Part shown: one piece after another, positions 9,162 through 17,392 of the stretch | Layout: every line of letters begins with the position of its first letter | Position numbering within the stretch: the first letter of the stretch is position 1 | NCBI RefSeq assembly: GCF_016428645.1 | Contig: NZ_JAELXW010000034.1 | Location: forward strand, 1 to 64,000 | Reading direction: 5' to 3' | Source of the DNA: Glycomyces salinus | GTDB taxonomy: Bacteria > Actinomycetota > Actinomycetes > Mycobacteriales > Micromonosporaceae | Length of the DNA: 64,000 bases | Translations under genes and position numbers: made by a program | The notes under the pieces: generated by a model | What the model saw: the letters and a program-made list of their open reading frames with translations, nothing else | Database searches by the model: none | Told to the model about the DNA's origin: nothing

Positions 9162-9270
9162 CTGATCAAGGACTAACGCATAACGGTTCGGTAAAGACGG
9201 GTTTGTAAAACGTCGGTCTCACTGCGCGGGCCGACTTGCGGCGGCCGCGAGCTTTGGGCACTATTCAGGG

Positions 9271-9882
9271 GTGCCAGAATTGACCGCAGCTTCGCTCATC
9301 GAGAACCACCGGGCCTCCGCGACGCTGGTCGGCCTCCTGGAAGGCAACGGCCGATTCGTCGCCGGGGAGCCGCGCTTCAAGCGAGACATCACCGCCGCGC
9401 GCGAGGCCGCGCCGAACCAGCATCCCAGCGCCGCCGTGTTCACCTGCATCGACTCCCGGGTGACCGCCGAGAGCGTCTTCGACTGCGACTTCGGGCAGCT
9501 GCTCGTGGTCCGCACCGCCGGGCACGTGCCCGACCGGGCCGCGGTCGGCTCGCTCGAGTTCGCCGCCGCCGAACTGGGCATCAGCCTGGTCGTCGTCCTC
9601 GGCCACGAGCGGTGCGGGGCGATCGGCGCGGCCCTGAGCGCCGTCGAGTCCGACACCCACGACCCGCGCTCGGACTACCTGGTCGAGCAGCTGTGGCAGC
9701 CGGCCTCCCAGGCCCTGTCCGAGATCGAGTCCGAGCCGGACGCGGCCTCGCACGCCATGCGCCTCCAGGTGCGGCGAACGGTCGCCGACCTCGACCGCCG
9801 CTCGTCCCTGGAGGGCGTCCTGGTCGTCGGCGCGGTCTACGACCTTGACACGGGAGCCGTCTCGCTGGTCGAGCAGAACTGA
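9271..9882 (+). CDS. Beta-class carbonic anhydrase
   Basis: A 203-residue zinc enzyme interconverting CO2 and bicarbonate in the cytosol. The expected ligands are all present: Cys59 with the Asp61/Arg63 dyad in TCIDSRV, and His112 and Cys115 in GHERCGAIG. The start is GTG; length and motif spacing fit a complete enzyme. The next gene begins 14 bases downstream, so the two may be co-transcribed. Confidence 0.93.
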   Translation: MPELTAASLIENHRASATLVGLLEGNGRFVAGEPRFKRDITAAREAAPNQHPSAAVFTCIDSRVTAESVFDCDFGQLLVVRTAGHVPDRAAVGSLEFAAAELGISLVVVLGHERCGAIGAALSAVESDTHDPRSDYLVEQLWQPASQALSEIESEPDAASHAMRLQVRRTVADLDRRSSLEGVLVVGAVYDLDTGAVSLVEQN

Positions 9883-9895
9883 CACAATCGGCGGT

Positions 9896-10186
9896 ATGAG
9901 CGACCGACCATTGACCGAAGCAGAGATCGAACTGGCCCTGTCCGAGCTGTCGGGCTGGGCCCACGAAGGCGACCGGCTCACCCGGACCTGGACCTTCGAC
10001 GGCCATCTGGCGGCGCTGGCCGCCGTCGGCGCCGTCGGCTGGGTCCAGGAGCGGAAGAACCACCACGCCGACCTGACCATCCGATACAACCGGCTGACGG
10101 TGGCCACGACCACCCATTCGGCCGGCAATAAGGTGTCCGCAAAGGACACCGAGCTGGCGGGGGAGATCTCCGCCCTGCTCGACTGA
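9896..10186 (+). CDS. 4a-hydroxytetrahydrobiopterin dehydratase
   Basis: A 96-residue pterin-4a-carbinolamine dehydratase (PCD/DCoH). The signature paired histidines lie in KNHHADL, after the conserved WVQE helix, and the chain ends with AKDTELAGEIS as in homologues. It dehydrates 4a-hydroxytetrahydropterins made by aromatic amino acid hydroxylases, though none is seen nearby. The start is the ATG giving MSDRPLTEAEI, 14 bases after the carbonic anhydrase stop; the longer frame upstream overlaps that gene. Confidence 0.9.
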   Translation: MSDRPLTEAEIELALSELSGWAHEGDRLTRTWTFDGHLAALAAVGAVGWVQERKNHHADLTIRYNRLTVATTTHSAGNKVSAKDTELAGEISALLD

Positions 10187-10255
10187 CCCGATCCGGAGTG
10201 TGCATCCTCCCCGCGGAGCTGTCATCATGGATGGACAGCAGGTGGGGAGGGTGTC

Positions 10256-10603
10256 ATGGACCCCAATGCATCACGGGCCTCCAGGGCCGCCAAGCGGATC
10301 GCGCTCAACCGGCTGGTGGTGGCCAGGCGCCGCGGATTGATCGATCGACGTGAGTACCGGCTGCGTCGGCAGCTGGCTCGGCGTGCCGAGACCATGGAAG
10401 AGCTCTGGTTCCTCTTGGAGGACTTGAACGGAGTCGGCGGCGGCAGGGACCACTGGCGCTACGGGCGCTGGCTCGGCCCGGTCCGCGACGGGCACGAACT
10501 GGAGATCCAGCGGTTCGTCGGAGCGGTGTTCCTGGTGGGCTTCCTGGTGGTGGTCGCCGCCGTCGTCTACGCCGCGATCGTCACGGTCGACGCGTTCCGG
10601 TGA
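10256..10603 (+). CDS. Small DUF1707-like membrane protein
   Basis: A 115-residue protein. Residues 15-62 (LNRLVVARRRGLIDRREYRLRRQLARRAETMEEL region) have the pattern of DUF1707/SHOCT domains: a short basic helical hairpin with RGLIDRREY. One transmembrane helix follows near residues 85-110. GGGAGGGTG precedes the ATG. The last 23 bases overlap the 3' end of the convergent aminotransferase gene. The function is unknown; such proteins are usually small envelope accessories. Confidence 0.62.
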   Translation: MDPNASRASRAAKRIALNRLVVARRRGLIDRREYRLRRQLARRAETMEELWFLLEDLNGVGGGRDHWRYGRWLGPVRDGHELEIQRFVGAVFLVGFLVVVAAVVYAAIVTVDAFR

Positions 10604-11870
10604 GCGCCGACAGCTTGCCGCCCAAGGACTCCAAGGCGTCGGCGATCCACGGCGTGGCGACCGGGTCGTCGGACATGAGCGCGGCCAGGCGCTCGGACTC
10701 GGTCGAGCCGTAGACTCCCGGGACCGCCACGCGCAACCGCAGGCCGTCCTCGTCCCCACTGCGCTTCCGGTTCGGCTCGCAAGCGTCGCCGAACGCGGAA
10801 CCGGGCAGGACCCCGACGCCGAACTCGTCGAGCAGCACCGCGGCCAGGTCCTGGCTGGACTCGATGTTCCAGCGCTCGCGGAGGACCGGGGCGAGCGGCC
10901 CGAAGTCGGGCCAGACGTAGAAGCCGCCCTGCGGTTCGCCGACCTCGCAGCCGACGGAGCGGAAGATCCCGGCCACGGCCCGGGCCACCGAGCCGTGGAG
11001 GCGCCGCGAGGCGGTCAGGCGCTCGGTCAGCTCCTCGGGGTCCGACCAGGCGTAGGCGGCGGCGTGCTGCATCGGCATCGGCGTGGACGACCACAGTTCC
11101 GAGGCGATCCCGCGGACCCGCTCGCGCAGCTCGGCGCCTTCGCCGCCGTCGGGGAACCGCGCGGCTCCGATGCGCCAGCCGCCGAGGGCGTAGTTCTTGC
11201 TCAGGGCCGTGGTCGTGACGGTCCGCTCGGGAGCCCAGGCGGCGGGGGAGGGGAAGGCCCCGTCCTCGAAGACCAGGTCGCGGTAGATCTCGTCGGCCAG
11301 GATGACCAGGTCGAGCTCGCGTGCGGCCTCGCACAGGCCCTTGACGGCGGCCTCGGAGGCGAGGCGGCCGGTCGGGTTGTCCGGCAGCGTGGCGACGACG
11401 ATCCTCGGGTCGAGCCCGGCCCGGCGGGCGTCGGTGACCGTCCGGCGCAGCCGGTCGGCCTCGGGGACGCCGCCCTGACCGGACGGGGTGCTCACGCGCA
11501 GGGGCGTGCGTCCGATCAGTTCCGCCTGGGCCGCGTAGGACACCCAGGCCGGGCTGGGGACGACCGCGTCGCCGCCTACCGCGCGGAGGACGGCGAACAG
11601 CAGCGGTTTGGATCCGGGGCCGAGCAGCACCTGGTGTTCGGCTGTGGGCAGTTCGCGGCGGGTCCAGTATCCGGCGACGGCCTCGCGGGCCGGGCGGATG
11701 CCGGACACCGGGCCGTAGGAGGTCTTCGCGGCGGCCTGAGCCAGTCGCTGCGCGAGCCGCGGGTGCACCGGGATTCCGGCCTCCCCGAAGGCGAGCGCGA
11801 GCACCTCCTCTCCGGCGGCGCGGCGGGCGGCGATGGTCTCGCTGGCGGCGAGGGTGGCTGAGACGCTCAC
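10581..11870 (-). CDS. Class I/II PLP-dependent aminotransferase
   Basis: A 429-residue fold-type I aminotransferase. Recognisable parts are ATLPDNPTG (NPTG motif), LADEIYRDLVF, and the PLP lysine in TTALSKNYALGGWRIGAARF. It moves an amino group between an amino acid and a keto acid in the cytosol; the substrate is unclear. The start is a GTG with AAGGAG five bases upstream; an ATG 57 bases further upstream is less likely because it lies over the promoter. It is divergent from a LysR regulator, with a palindrome overlapping its -10 (11898-11914). Confidence 0.88.
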   Translation of the reverse strand: MSVSATLAASETIAARRAAGEEVLALAFGEAGIPVHPRLAQRLAQAAAKTSYGPVSGIRPAREAVAGYWTRRELPTAEHQVLLGPGSKPLLFAVLRAVGGDAVVPSPAWVSYAAQAELIGRTPLRVSTPSGQGGVPEADRLRRTVTDARRAGLDPRIVVATLPDNPTGRLASEAAVKGLCEAARELDLVILADEIYRDLVFEDGAFPSPAAWAPERTVTTTALSKNYALGGWRIGAARFPDGGEGAELRERVRGIASELWSSTPMPMQHAAAYAWSDPEELTERLTASRRLHGSVARAVAGIFRSVGCEVGEPQGGFYVWPDFGPLAPVLRERWNIESSQDLAAVLLDEFGVGVLPGSAFGDACEPNRKRSGDEDGLRLRVAVPGVYGSTESERLAALMSDDPVATPWIADALESLGGKLSALTGTRRP

Positions 11871-11897
11871 GGGTGCTCCTTCTCGGACGGTGTGTCT

Positions 11898-11932
11898 GGA
11901 ACCAGCCTGGTTCCGCCAGAGCATCAATGCAA
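11898..11932 (-). promoter_or_regulatory. Aminotransferase promoter with overlapping palindromic operator
   Basis: Read on the minus strand, TTGCAT (11927-11932), a 17-base spacer and CAGGCT (11904-11909) form a plausible promoter. A perfect 7-bp inverted repeat GGAACCA-GCC-TGGTTCC (11898-11914) covers the -10. The position suits control by the divergent LysR protein. Confidence 0.5.
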
Positions 11933-11955
11933 GTATTCCTAGCTTTCGCAGAGGG

Positions 11956-11961
11956 TAAGAT
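11956..11961 (+). promoter_or_regulatory. -10 hexamer TAAGAT of leaderless LysR gene
   Basis: TAAGAT ends six bases before the ATG at 11968, so transcription should begin at or beside the start codon. No Shine-Dalgarno sequence fits in the remaining six bases. Confidence 0.5.
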
Positions 11962-11967
11962 TTCCTT

Positions 11968-12885
11968 ATGCTTGATGTGCGCCGCCTGCGGCTGCTCTAC
12001 GAGTTCGCCGCCCAGGGATCGATAGCGGCCACTGCCGTCGCCACTGGGCAGACGGCCTCTGCCGTCTCCCAACAGCTTGCGGCGCTTGAGAACGAGACCG
12101 GTGTGGACCTGCTCGAGCGGACCGCCCGCTCGGCCCAGCTGACCGACGCCGGGCGTCGCCTGGTCGAGCACACCTCCCGCATCCTCGACGCCATCGAGGC
12201 CGCCGAGACCGACCTGATCGACCACGCCGACGAGCCGCGCGGCCGGGTCGTCGCCACCGCCTTCCCGACCGTGGCCGTGGCCCTGGCCGGGCCGCTCGTG
12301 CGACGCCTGCGCCGCTACCCGGAGCTGACGATGGTGCTGCGCCAGCAGCGCAGCGCCGCCGACTCCCTGGCCGAGGTCCGCGGCGGCAAGATCGACCTGG
12401 CCCTGGCCGACGACTGGACGGGCCTGCCGCGCACCGGTGCCGACGGGCCCCTGACCTACCACCACCTGGTCGCCGACCCGCTGGTGGTGGTCCTGCCCGC
12501 CCGCCACCGGCTGGCCGACCGGGACGAGGTCTCGGTCCACGACCTGGCCGACGAGCCCTGGATCGCCTCTCCGGAGGGCGAGCCGAGCCGCCTGGCCCTC
12601 GACCGGCTCTGGCGCACCGAGGGCGTCAGCGCGACCGTCAGCGAGTTCGGCGGCCTGGAGACCATCATGTCCCTGGTGGCCAAGGGATTCGGTGTCACCG
12701 TCGCGCCGCGGATGGCCACCGCCTCCCGCAGCGACCTCGCCGTGCGGACCCTGACCGAGAAGGCCCCCGGCAGGGACGTCTACGCCGTCCACCGCCCGGC
12801 CTCCACCGGCCGCCCGGCGGTCATGGCAGTCCTCCAGGCCCTCCACCAGGCGTCCCGGAAGCTCATGAGTTCCGCCGAGCGCGGA
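11968..12885 (+). CDS. LysR family transcriptional regulator (no stop codon in its frame)
   Basis: The first 306 codons encode a complete LysR protein: an N-terminal winged helix (LYEFAAQGSIAATAVATGQTASAVSQQLAAL region) and a periplasmic-binding-like effector domain ending about residue 300. No in-frame stop follows: the frame stays open to 14163 (731 codons), antisense to the YibE/F gene and in codon register with it. The end given here is where the domain ends, not a stop codon. Stops exist in the next frame at 12866 and 12887, so a one-base indel near the 3' end, in the genome or the assembly, would explain it. The gene likely controls the divergent aminotransferase. Confidence 0.75.
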
Positions 12886-14157
12886 TTAGCGCAGGTGGGA
12901 GGGAGGGAACGGCAAGTCCGTGTCGTCCCAGGTCCCGCCCTCGGCCTCCGGCGGCCTCGGCCGTGGGCGCTTGCTCTCCTTGGGCTTCTTCTCCTTGGCG
13001 GGCTTCGCCTCACGCCGGGCCAGGGTCGCCGCCAGCCAGGTCGTGATCGGGACCGCGGCTATCAGGCCGATGGTGCCGACGATCGAGCGGGCGATCTCAG
13101 TGGCGATCGTCTGGCTGGTCAGGATCTGTCCCAGCGGCCTGCCGGCGGCCACGATGAGCACCAGCAGCGGCAGCGAGGCGCCCGCGTAGGCCAGCACCAG
13201 CGTGTTGATCACGCTGGTCAGGTGGTCGCGGCCCACCCGCATGCCGGACTTGAACAGGTGGGACCGGCCCCATTTCGGGTTGGCCTTGGCGACCTCGTCG
13301 ACCGTCGCGGCCTGCGAGACGGTCACGTCGTCGATCACGCCGAGCGCGCCGATCAGGATCCCTGCCAGCAGCAGGCCAGACATGTCGATCGGGAACTGGT
13401 AGGCCAGCGAGGAGGTCTCCTCGTCGAGCACGCCGGACAGGAAGGCCAGGTCGACCGCGGCCCCGGCCAGCAGCCCGGTCAGCACCAGCGCCGCGAGCGT
13501 CCCGAGCACCGCCACGGTCGTGGTCCGGTTCCATCCGTGCGAGAGGTACAGCGAGACCAGCATGATCGCCGCCGCTCCCACGATCGCCACCAGCAGCGGC
13601 GAGGAGCCGTCCAGGATGGCCGGAACGATGAACAGCAGCAGCACCGCGAACGTGACCGCCAGGCTCAGCAGCGAGCGGACGCCCTTCCAGCGCCCGAAGG
13701 CGATCACGGCCAGGGCGAAGGCGATCATCAGCGCCCACAGCGCGTTCGAGCGCTCGTGGTCGATGATGTGGTAGTTCTGGCCGCTCACCGAGTCGGGCGT
13801 GTAGATGAGCACTACCTCCTGGCCGGCCTCGGGGTCGGCCGCGCCCGGTCCGGAGGGGATGTCGACGATGATCTCCGCGCCGGAGTCGGGGCCGCTGTCC
13901 AGGCTGACCACGACGTCCCCGCAGCGGGTGGCCTGGAGCTGCTCGGACAGCTCGGCCTGCGCCGGGTCGCATTCGGTCTCGCTGACGGCGATGACGCGGC
14001 CGGTGACCTCGGTGCCGTAGCCTTCGCCGTCGGCCTGCTGCAGGTCGTAGGGCCACATCAGCGCGAGCCCGATTATCGTGGCGATCGCGGCCGGGACGAG
14101 GATCCACAGGGCCGCGCGGGGTACTGCGTCGTTCGGTGCGAGTCGCTCTCGGTTCAC
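12886..14157 (-). CDS. YibE/F family multipass membrane protein
   Basis: A 423-residue inner-membrane protein. One N-terminal TM helix is followed by an extracytoplasmic beta-type domain (residues 40-130, VTGRVIAVSETEC... then YTPDS) and about seven more TM helices with the family signature GVIDDVTVSQAATVDEV. The C-terminal tail is basic and proline-rich. Relatives are permease-like proteins of unknown substrate. The start is GTG with TAAGCT ending seven bases upstream, so the mRNA is probably leaderless. Its antisense strand carries the runaway LysR frame. Confidence 0.85.
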   Translation of the reverse strand: MNRERLAPNDAVPRAALWILVPAAIATIIGLALMWPYDLQQADGEGYGTEVTGRVIAVSETECDPAQAELSEQLQATRCGDVVVSLDSGPDSGAEIIVDIPSGPGAADPEAGQEVVLIYTPDSVSGQNYHIIDHERSNALWALMIAFALAVIAFGRWKGVRSLLSLAVTFAVLLLFIVPAILDGSSPLLVAIVGAAAIMLVSLYLSHGWNRTTTVAVLGTLAALVLTGLLAGAAVDLAFLSGVLDEETSSLAYQFPIDMSGLLLAGILIGALGVIDDVTVSQAATVDEVAKANPKWGRSHLFKSGMRVGRDHLTSVINTLVLAYAGASLPLLVLIVAAGRPLGQILTSQTIATEIARSIVGTIGLIAAVPITTWLAATLARREAKPAKEKKPKESKRPRPRPPEAEGGTWDDTDLPFPPSHLR

Positions 14158-14277
14158 CCGTGAGAGCTTACGGGCCCGACCGGCTCCGTCCGTGACACCG
14201 ACCCGGCCGGAGTTTCGCTGGGCAGAATATCACCGCTTATGCCTATTTATGTCGCATTGCATGCTGTAGCGCTCTAG

Positions 14278-15063
14278 TCACTGAACGTCGACCGGGTCCA
14301 CCCAGCGGACCGCCGAGTAGTTCCGCCACAGTTGCAGCAGTGCCGGGTCGCCGCTCACCGTGAGGTCGTCGAAGGGAAGCCGGTTCCACAGGGCCAGGTA
14401 GAGCAGCTCCACGGGACCTTCGATCGTGCAGTGGGGCGACTCGACCTCGTTGAAGGTCACCAGTGGTCCCGTGTCGGTCGGATGGATGTACCAGTCGCCG
14501 TGGCCCGGCGGCAGATCGATCGCATGGACGTGCAGCACCGAGGGCCGCAGCGCCCGGACCCGGCTGGAGGGCCTCCCGTGGAATCCCAGCAGCAGCTCGT
14601 CGATCCCGTCGGCGGCGAAGTCGCGGTTGATGGGGGAGATCTCGTCGCCGCGGGCCTGCTCGGCGTCGACGCGGTGGATCGTGGTCTCGTGGGCCTGCCG
14701 CCGCGCCCAGAACCGCTTGGAGGAGTCGCTGGGGAAGACCTGCCAGCACTGGAGGTCGTCTGGGGCCGCCTCGAGCGTCTCGGCCAGGCGGTTGAGCCCC
14801 ACCCGCACCCAGTCGACCAGGAGTTCGTCGAGCGGCATCGGCCCCACGATCTGGTGGAACTCCCGCTGCCGCGGGTCCTGCCGCAGCGCTCCGCCCACGA
14901 TGGCGTGCGCCCAGCGATGGACGGTGCCCATGTGGGTCAGCAGGTCCTTGACGGTCCAACCGGGGCAAGTCGGCACAGCGGCGTTGAGTGCGAGTTCTCC
15001 TCCCGCGATGGCGATCCGCTCCCCCTCGGTACGCAAGACGTTGATTTGATCGCCGGTATTCAT
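14278..15063 (-). CDS. Maleylpyruvate isomerase (MDMPI)-fold, mycothiol-type protein
   Basis: A 261-residue protein of the mycothiol-dependent MDMPI/DinB superfamily. The N-terminal CPGWTVKDLLTHMGTVHRW segment has the first metal-ligand His, and ARRQAHETTIHRVDAE carries the Glu and second His of the HExxxH-like pair. The C-terminal third matches the MDMPI C domain. Family members use mycothiol, the actinobacterial thiol, in isomerase or thiol-transfer reactions; the actual reaction here is unknown. The start ATG has no clear ribosome-binding site. Confidence 0.82.
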   Translation of the reverse strand: MNTGDQINVLRTEGERIAIAGGELALNAAVPTCPGWTVKDLLTHMGTVHRWAHAIVGGALRQDPRQREFHQIVGPMPLDELLVDWVRVGLNRLAETLEAAPDDLQCWQVFPSDSSKRFWARRQAHETTIHRVDAEQARGDEISPINRDFAADGIDELLLGFHGRPSSRVRALRPSVLHVHAIDLPPGHGDWYIHPTDTGPLVTFNEVESPHCTIEGPVELLYLALWNRLPFDDLTVSGDPALLQLWRNYSAVRWVDPVDVQ

Positions 15064-15189
15064 CCACAGCAGTCTTTCACCTGTGTTGTGAATTACGCAA
15101 GTTTGGGACGTCAACCGATATGGAAGTGTTAGAACGGTAGACCAGTGTGGTAAGGGAGGTACCCGGCAAATCAGAAAGGCTCGCCCCAC

Positions 15190-15768
15190 ATGGCCGCCCC
15201 GCAACACCGACTCATCGTGATATCCGACGTAGCGGCCTGCCCCACGGGCCTTGTCGAACAGGTGCGGAGAGCCCTTGACGGCGGCCCCTTCGCTCTGATA
15301 CTGCGCGACAAAGAGCTCGAATGGGTCGAAAGGCGACGCCTCGCCGAGGAGCTCGGCCCGCTCCTCGCCTCCGGCGGCGGCACGCTCATCGTGGCCGACC
15401 CGCCGGAGCCGGTGCCGGCCGCGCACCTGTCGGCCCGCCGCCCGGTGCCCCGGCCGCGCCCGGAGCTGCTGGGACGCTCGGTCCACGCCGGAGAGCCGAT
15501 CGACCCGGACCTGGACTACGTCACCTACTCACCGGTGTGGACCACCGCCTCCAAACCCGGCTACGGACCGGCGGTCGGCCTGGGAGGCTTGGCCGACCGC
15601 GCGGCGTCGACACCGGTCGCGGTGTACGCCCTCGGCGGCGTGACCGGCCCCGACCGCGCCCTCGCCGCGCGGGAGGCGGGCGCGGCGGGAGTCGCGGTGC
15701 AGGGCGCGGTCATGCGCGCCGAGGACCCGGGGCGGGTCGTCGCCGCGATCCGGAGTGCGCTCGATTAG
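15190..15768 (+). CDS. TENI-fold thiamine phosphate synthase-like protein
   Basis: A 192-residue TIM-barrel protein of the ThiE/TenI family. Visible family motifs are [35 protein letters not shown] and YALGGVT. ThiE joins the thiazole and pyrimidine moieties of thiamine; TenI is a thiazole tautomerase. No other thiamine gene is nearby, and the chain is slightly short for ThiE, so TenI-like function is equally possible. The stop overlaps that of the convergent GH1 gene by four bases. Confidence 0.78.
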   Translation: MAAPQHRLIVISDVAACPTGLVEQVRRALDGGPFALILRDKELEWVERRRLAEELGPLLASGGGTLIVADPPEPVPAAHLSARRPVPRPRPELLGRSVHAGEPIDPDLDYVTYSPVWTTASKPGYGPAVGLGGLADRAASTPVAVYALGGVTGPDRALAAREAGAAGVAVQGAVMRAEDPGRVVAAIRSALD

Positions 15769-17111
15769 CGGTCGAGGCCGCCCGCGGCGATGACGTCCGC
15801 GTAGAACCGGGCGCTGGCCTTGGGGGTGCGCTTCTGGGTGGTGTAGTCCACGTGCACCAGGCCGAAGCGCTTGTCGTAGCCGAAGGCCCACTCGAAGTTG
15901 TCCATCAGGGACCAGGCGGTGTAGCCGCGCACGTCGACACCAGCCTCGATCGCGTCGTGGACCGCCGCGATGTGCGAGCGCAGGTAGTCGATCCGCTCGG
16001 TGTCCTCGACATTGCCCTCGGCGTCCGGGCCGGTCGGATAGGCCGCGCCGTTCTCGGTGACCATCAGCGGCACGTTGTAGTCCTTGTGGAGGCGCACTAG
16101 GAGGTCGGTCAGGCCGGTCGCTTCGACCGGCCACCCCATGTCGGTGACCGGCAGTTCCTCGGGCGTCCAGACTTCGACGTCGGTCACCCCGGGTGCCACC
16201 GGCGACTCCTCCGCGCCGGGGGCGTCTCGCACCCAGGTGGGGTTGTAGTAGTTGACGCCCAGCAGGTCCAGCGGCTGATTGATCTGCTCCAGGTCGCCGT
16301 CCTGGACGAAGGACCAGTCGGTGTGGCGCGCGGTGAGCCCCAGCAGGTCCTCGGGGTAGGCACCCTTGAACAGCGGTTCGAAGAAGATCCGATTGGCGAC
16401 CGCGTCGCCCTTGCGCACGGCCGCTTCGTCGCCGCGGAACTGGGTCGGATTGAGCACGATCGAGACCTGACCGGCCCCGGCCGAGCGCAGCGCCTGCACG
16501 GCCAGACCGTGGCCCAGCAGCAGGTGGTGGGCGGCGGTCAGGGCGGCGGTCGGGTCGGTCCGGCCCGGGGCGTGGTGGCCGTTGCCGTAGCCCAGGTACG
16601 CCGCGCACCACGGCTCGTTGAGGGTCCACCAGGTGTCGACCCGGTCGGCCAGGCGGGCGCCCACGATCGCGGCGTACTCGCCGAAGCGCTCGGCCGTCTC
16701 CCGCTCGGGCCAGCCTCCGGCGTCCTCCAGGGTCTGGGGCAGGTCCCAGTGGTAGAGGGTCGGCATCGGCTTGATGCCGGCGGCGGTGAGCCGGTCGACC
16801 AGCCGGTCGTAGAAGTCGAGGCCGGCCGGGTTGGCCGGGCCGGAGCCGTCGGGCTGGATGCGCGGCCACGCGATCGAGAAGCGGTAGGTCTGGACGCCCA
16901 GGGACTTCATCAGCTCGACGTCCTCGTCGAGGCGGTGGTAGTGGTCGCAGGCCACGCGGCCGGTCTGTCCGCGCCAGACCTTGCCGGGGGTCGCCGAGAA
17001 GGTGTCCCAGATCGACGGGCCGCGGCCGTCCTCGTCGGTGGCGCCTTCGACCTGATAGGAGGCGGTCGCCGTCCCCCAGAGGAATCCGTCGGGGAACTGA
17101 AGCTGTGGCAT
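15765..17111 (-). CDS. GH1 family beta-glucosidase
   Basis: A 448-residue cytosolic glycoside hydrolase family 1 enzyme, typical length. The acid/base Glu166 is in TLNEPW and the nucleophile Glu353 in VTENG. It starts [24 protein letters not shown] as family members do, with no signal peptide, so it cleaves imported beta-glucosides or cello-oligosaccharides. It is divergent from a sugar-binding protein and two permeases, implying that it processes what they import. CACTGATA repeats upstream may be operators. Confidence 0.93.
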   Translation of the reverse strand: MPQLQFPDGFLWGTATASYQVEGATDEDGRGPSIWDTFSATPGKVWRGQTGRVACDHYHRLDEDVELMKSLGVQTYRFSIAWPRIQPDGSGPANPAGLDFYDRLVDRLTAAGIKPMPTLYHWDLPQTLEDAGGWPERETAERFGEYAAIVGARLADRVDTWWTLNEPWCAAYLGYGNGHHAPGRTDPTAALTAAHHLLLGHGLAVQALRSAGAGQVSIVLNPTQFRGDEAAVRKGDAVANRIFFEPLFKGAYPEDLLGLTARHTDWSFVQDGDLEQINQPLDLLGVNYYNPTWVRDAPGAEESPVAPGVTDVEVWTPEELPVTDMGWPVEATGLTDLLVRLHKDYNVPLMVTENGAAYPTGPDAEGNVEDTERIDYLRSHIAAVHDAIEAGVDVRGYTAWSLMDNFEWAFGYDKRFGLVHVDYTTQKRTPKASARFYADVIAAGGLDR

Positions 17112-17153
17112 GTGAGGGCACCTTTCCAGTCAGAAACCCCGCCGATGATACGC

Positions 17154-17192
17154 CACTGATACCGCTCCCATTCACCCGGTGTCCCACTGATA
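17154..17192. promoter_or_regulatory. Paired CACTGATA repeats in the GH1/ABC divergent gap
   Basis: CACTGATA occurs at 17154-17161 and 17185-17192. The 31-base offset is three helical turns, so both face the same side of the DNA. They lie 43-81 bases before the GH1 start codon. A sugar-responsive repressor site is a reasonable guess; no regulator gene is adjacent. Confidence 0.35.
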
Positions 17193-17232
17193 TCGAAAGA
17201 GCGACCTTGAGTAACGATTCGGTAATCTAGCC

Positions 17233-17262
17233 TTGACTCGTCATGTTAGCCAGAGCACTATT
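17233..17262 (+). promoter_or_regulatory. Candidate promoter of the sugar ABC operon
   Basis: TTGACT (17233-17238), an 18-base spacer and ACTATT (17257-17262) resemble a housekeeping promoter pointing at the binding-protein gene, leaving a leader of about 120 bases. The -10 match is imperfect. Confidence 0.35.
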
Positions 17263-17392
17263 CCAGTTGTCGTTCCCCGAAGGCGGGTGAGGCGGTCCGG
17301 ACCGACGGCGCCAGGCGCCGTTGCGAGGGGCGGTGGGAGGCAGTCGGACTCGCCGGGAACCAGATGCTCCATATAGGAAGAGGGATTCCCCG

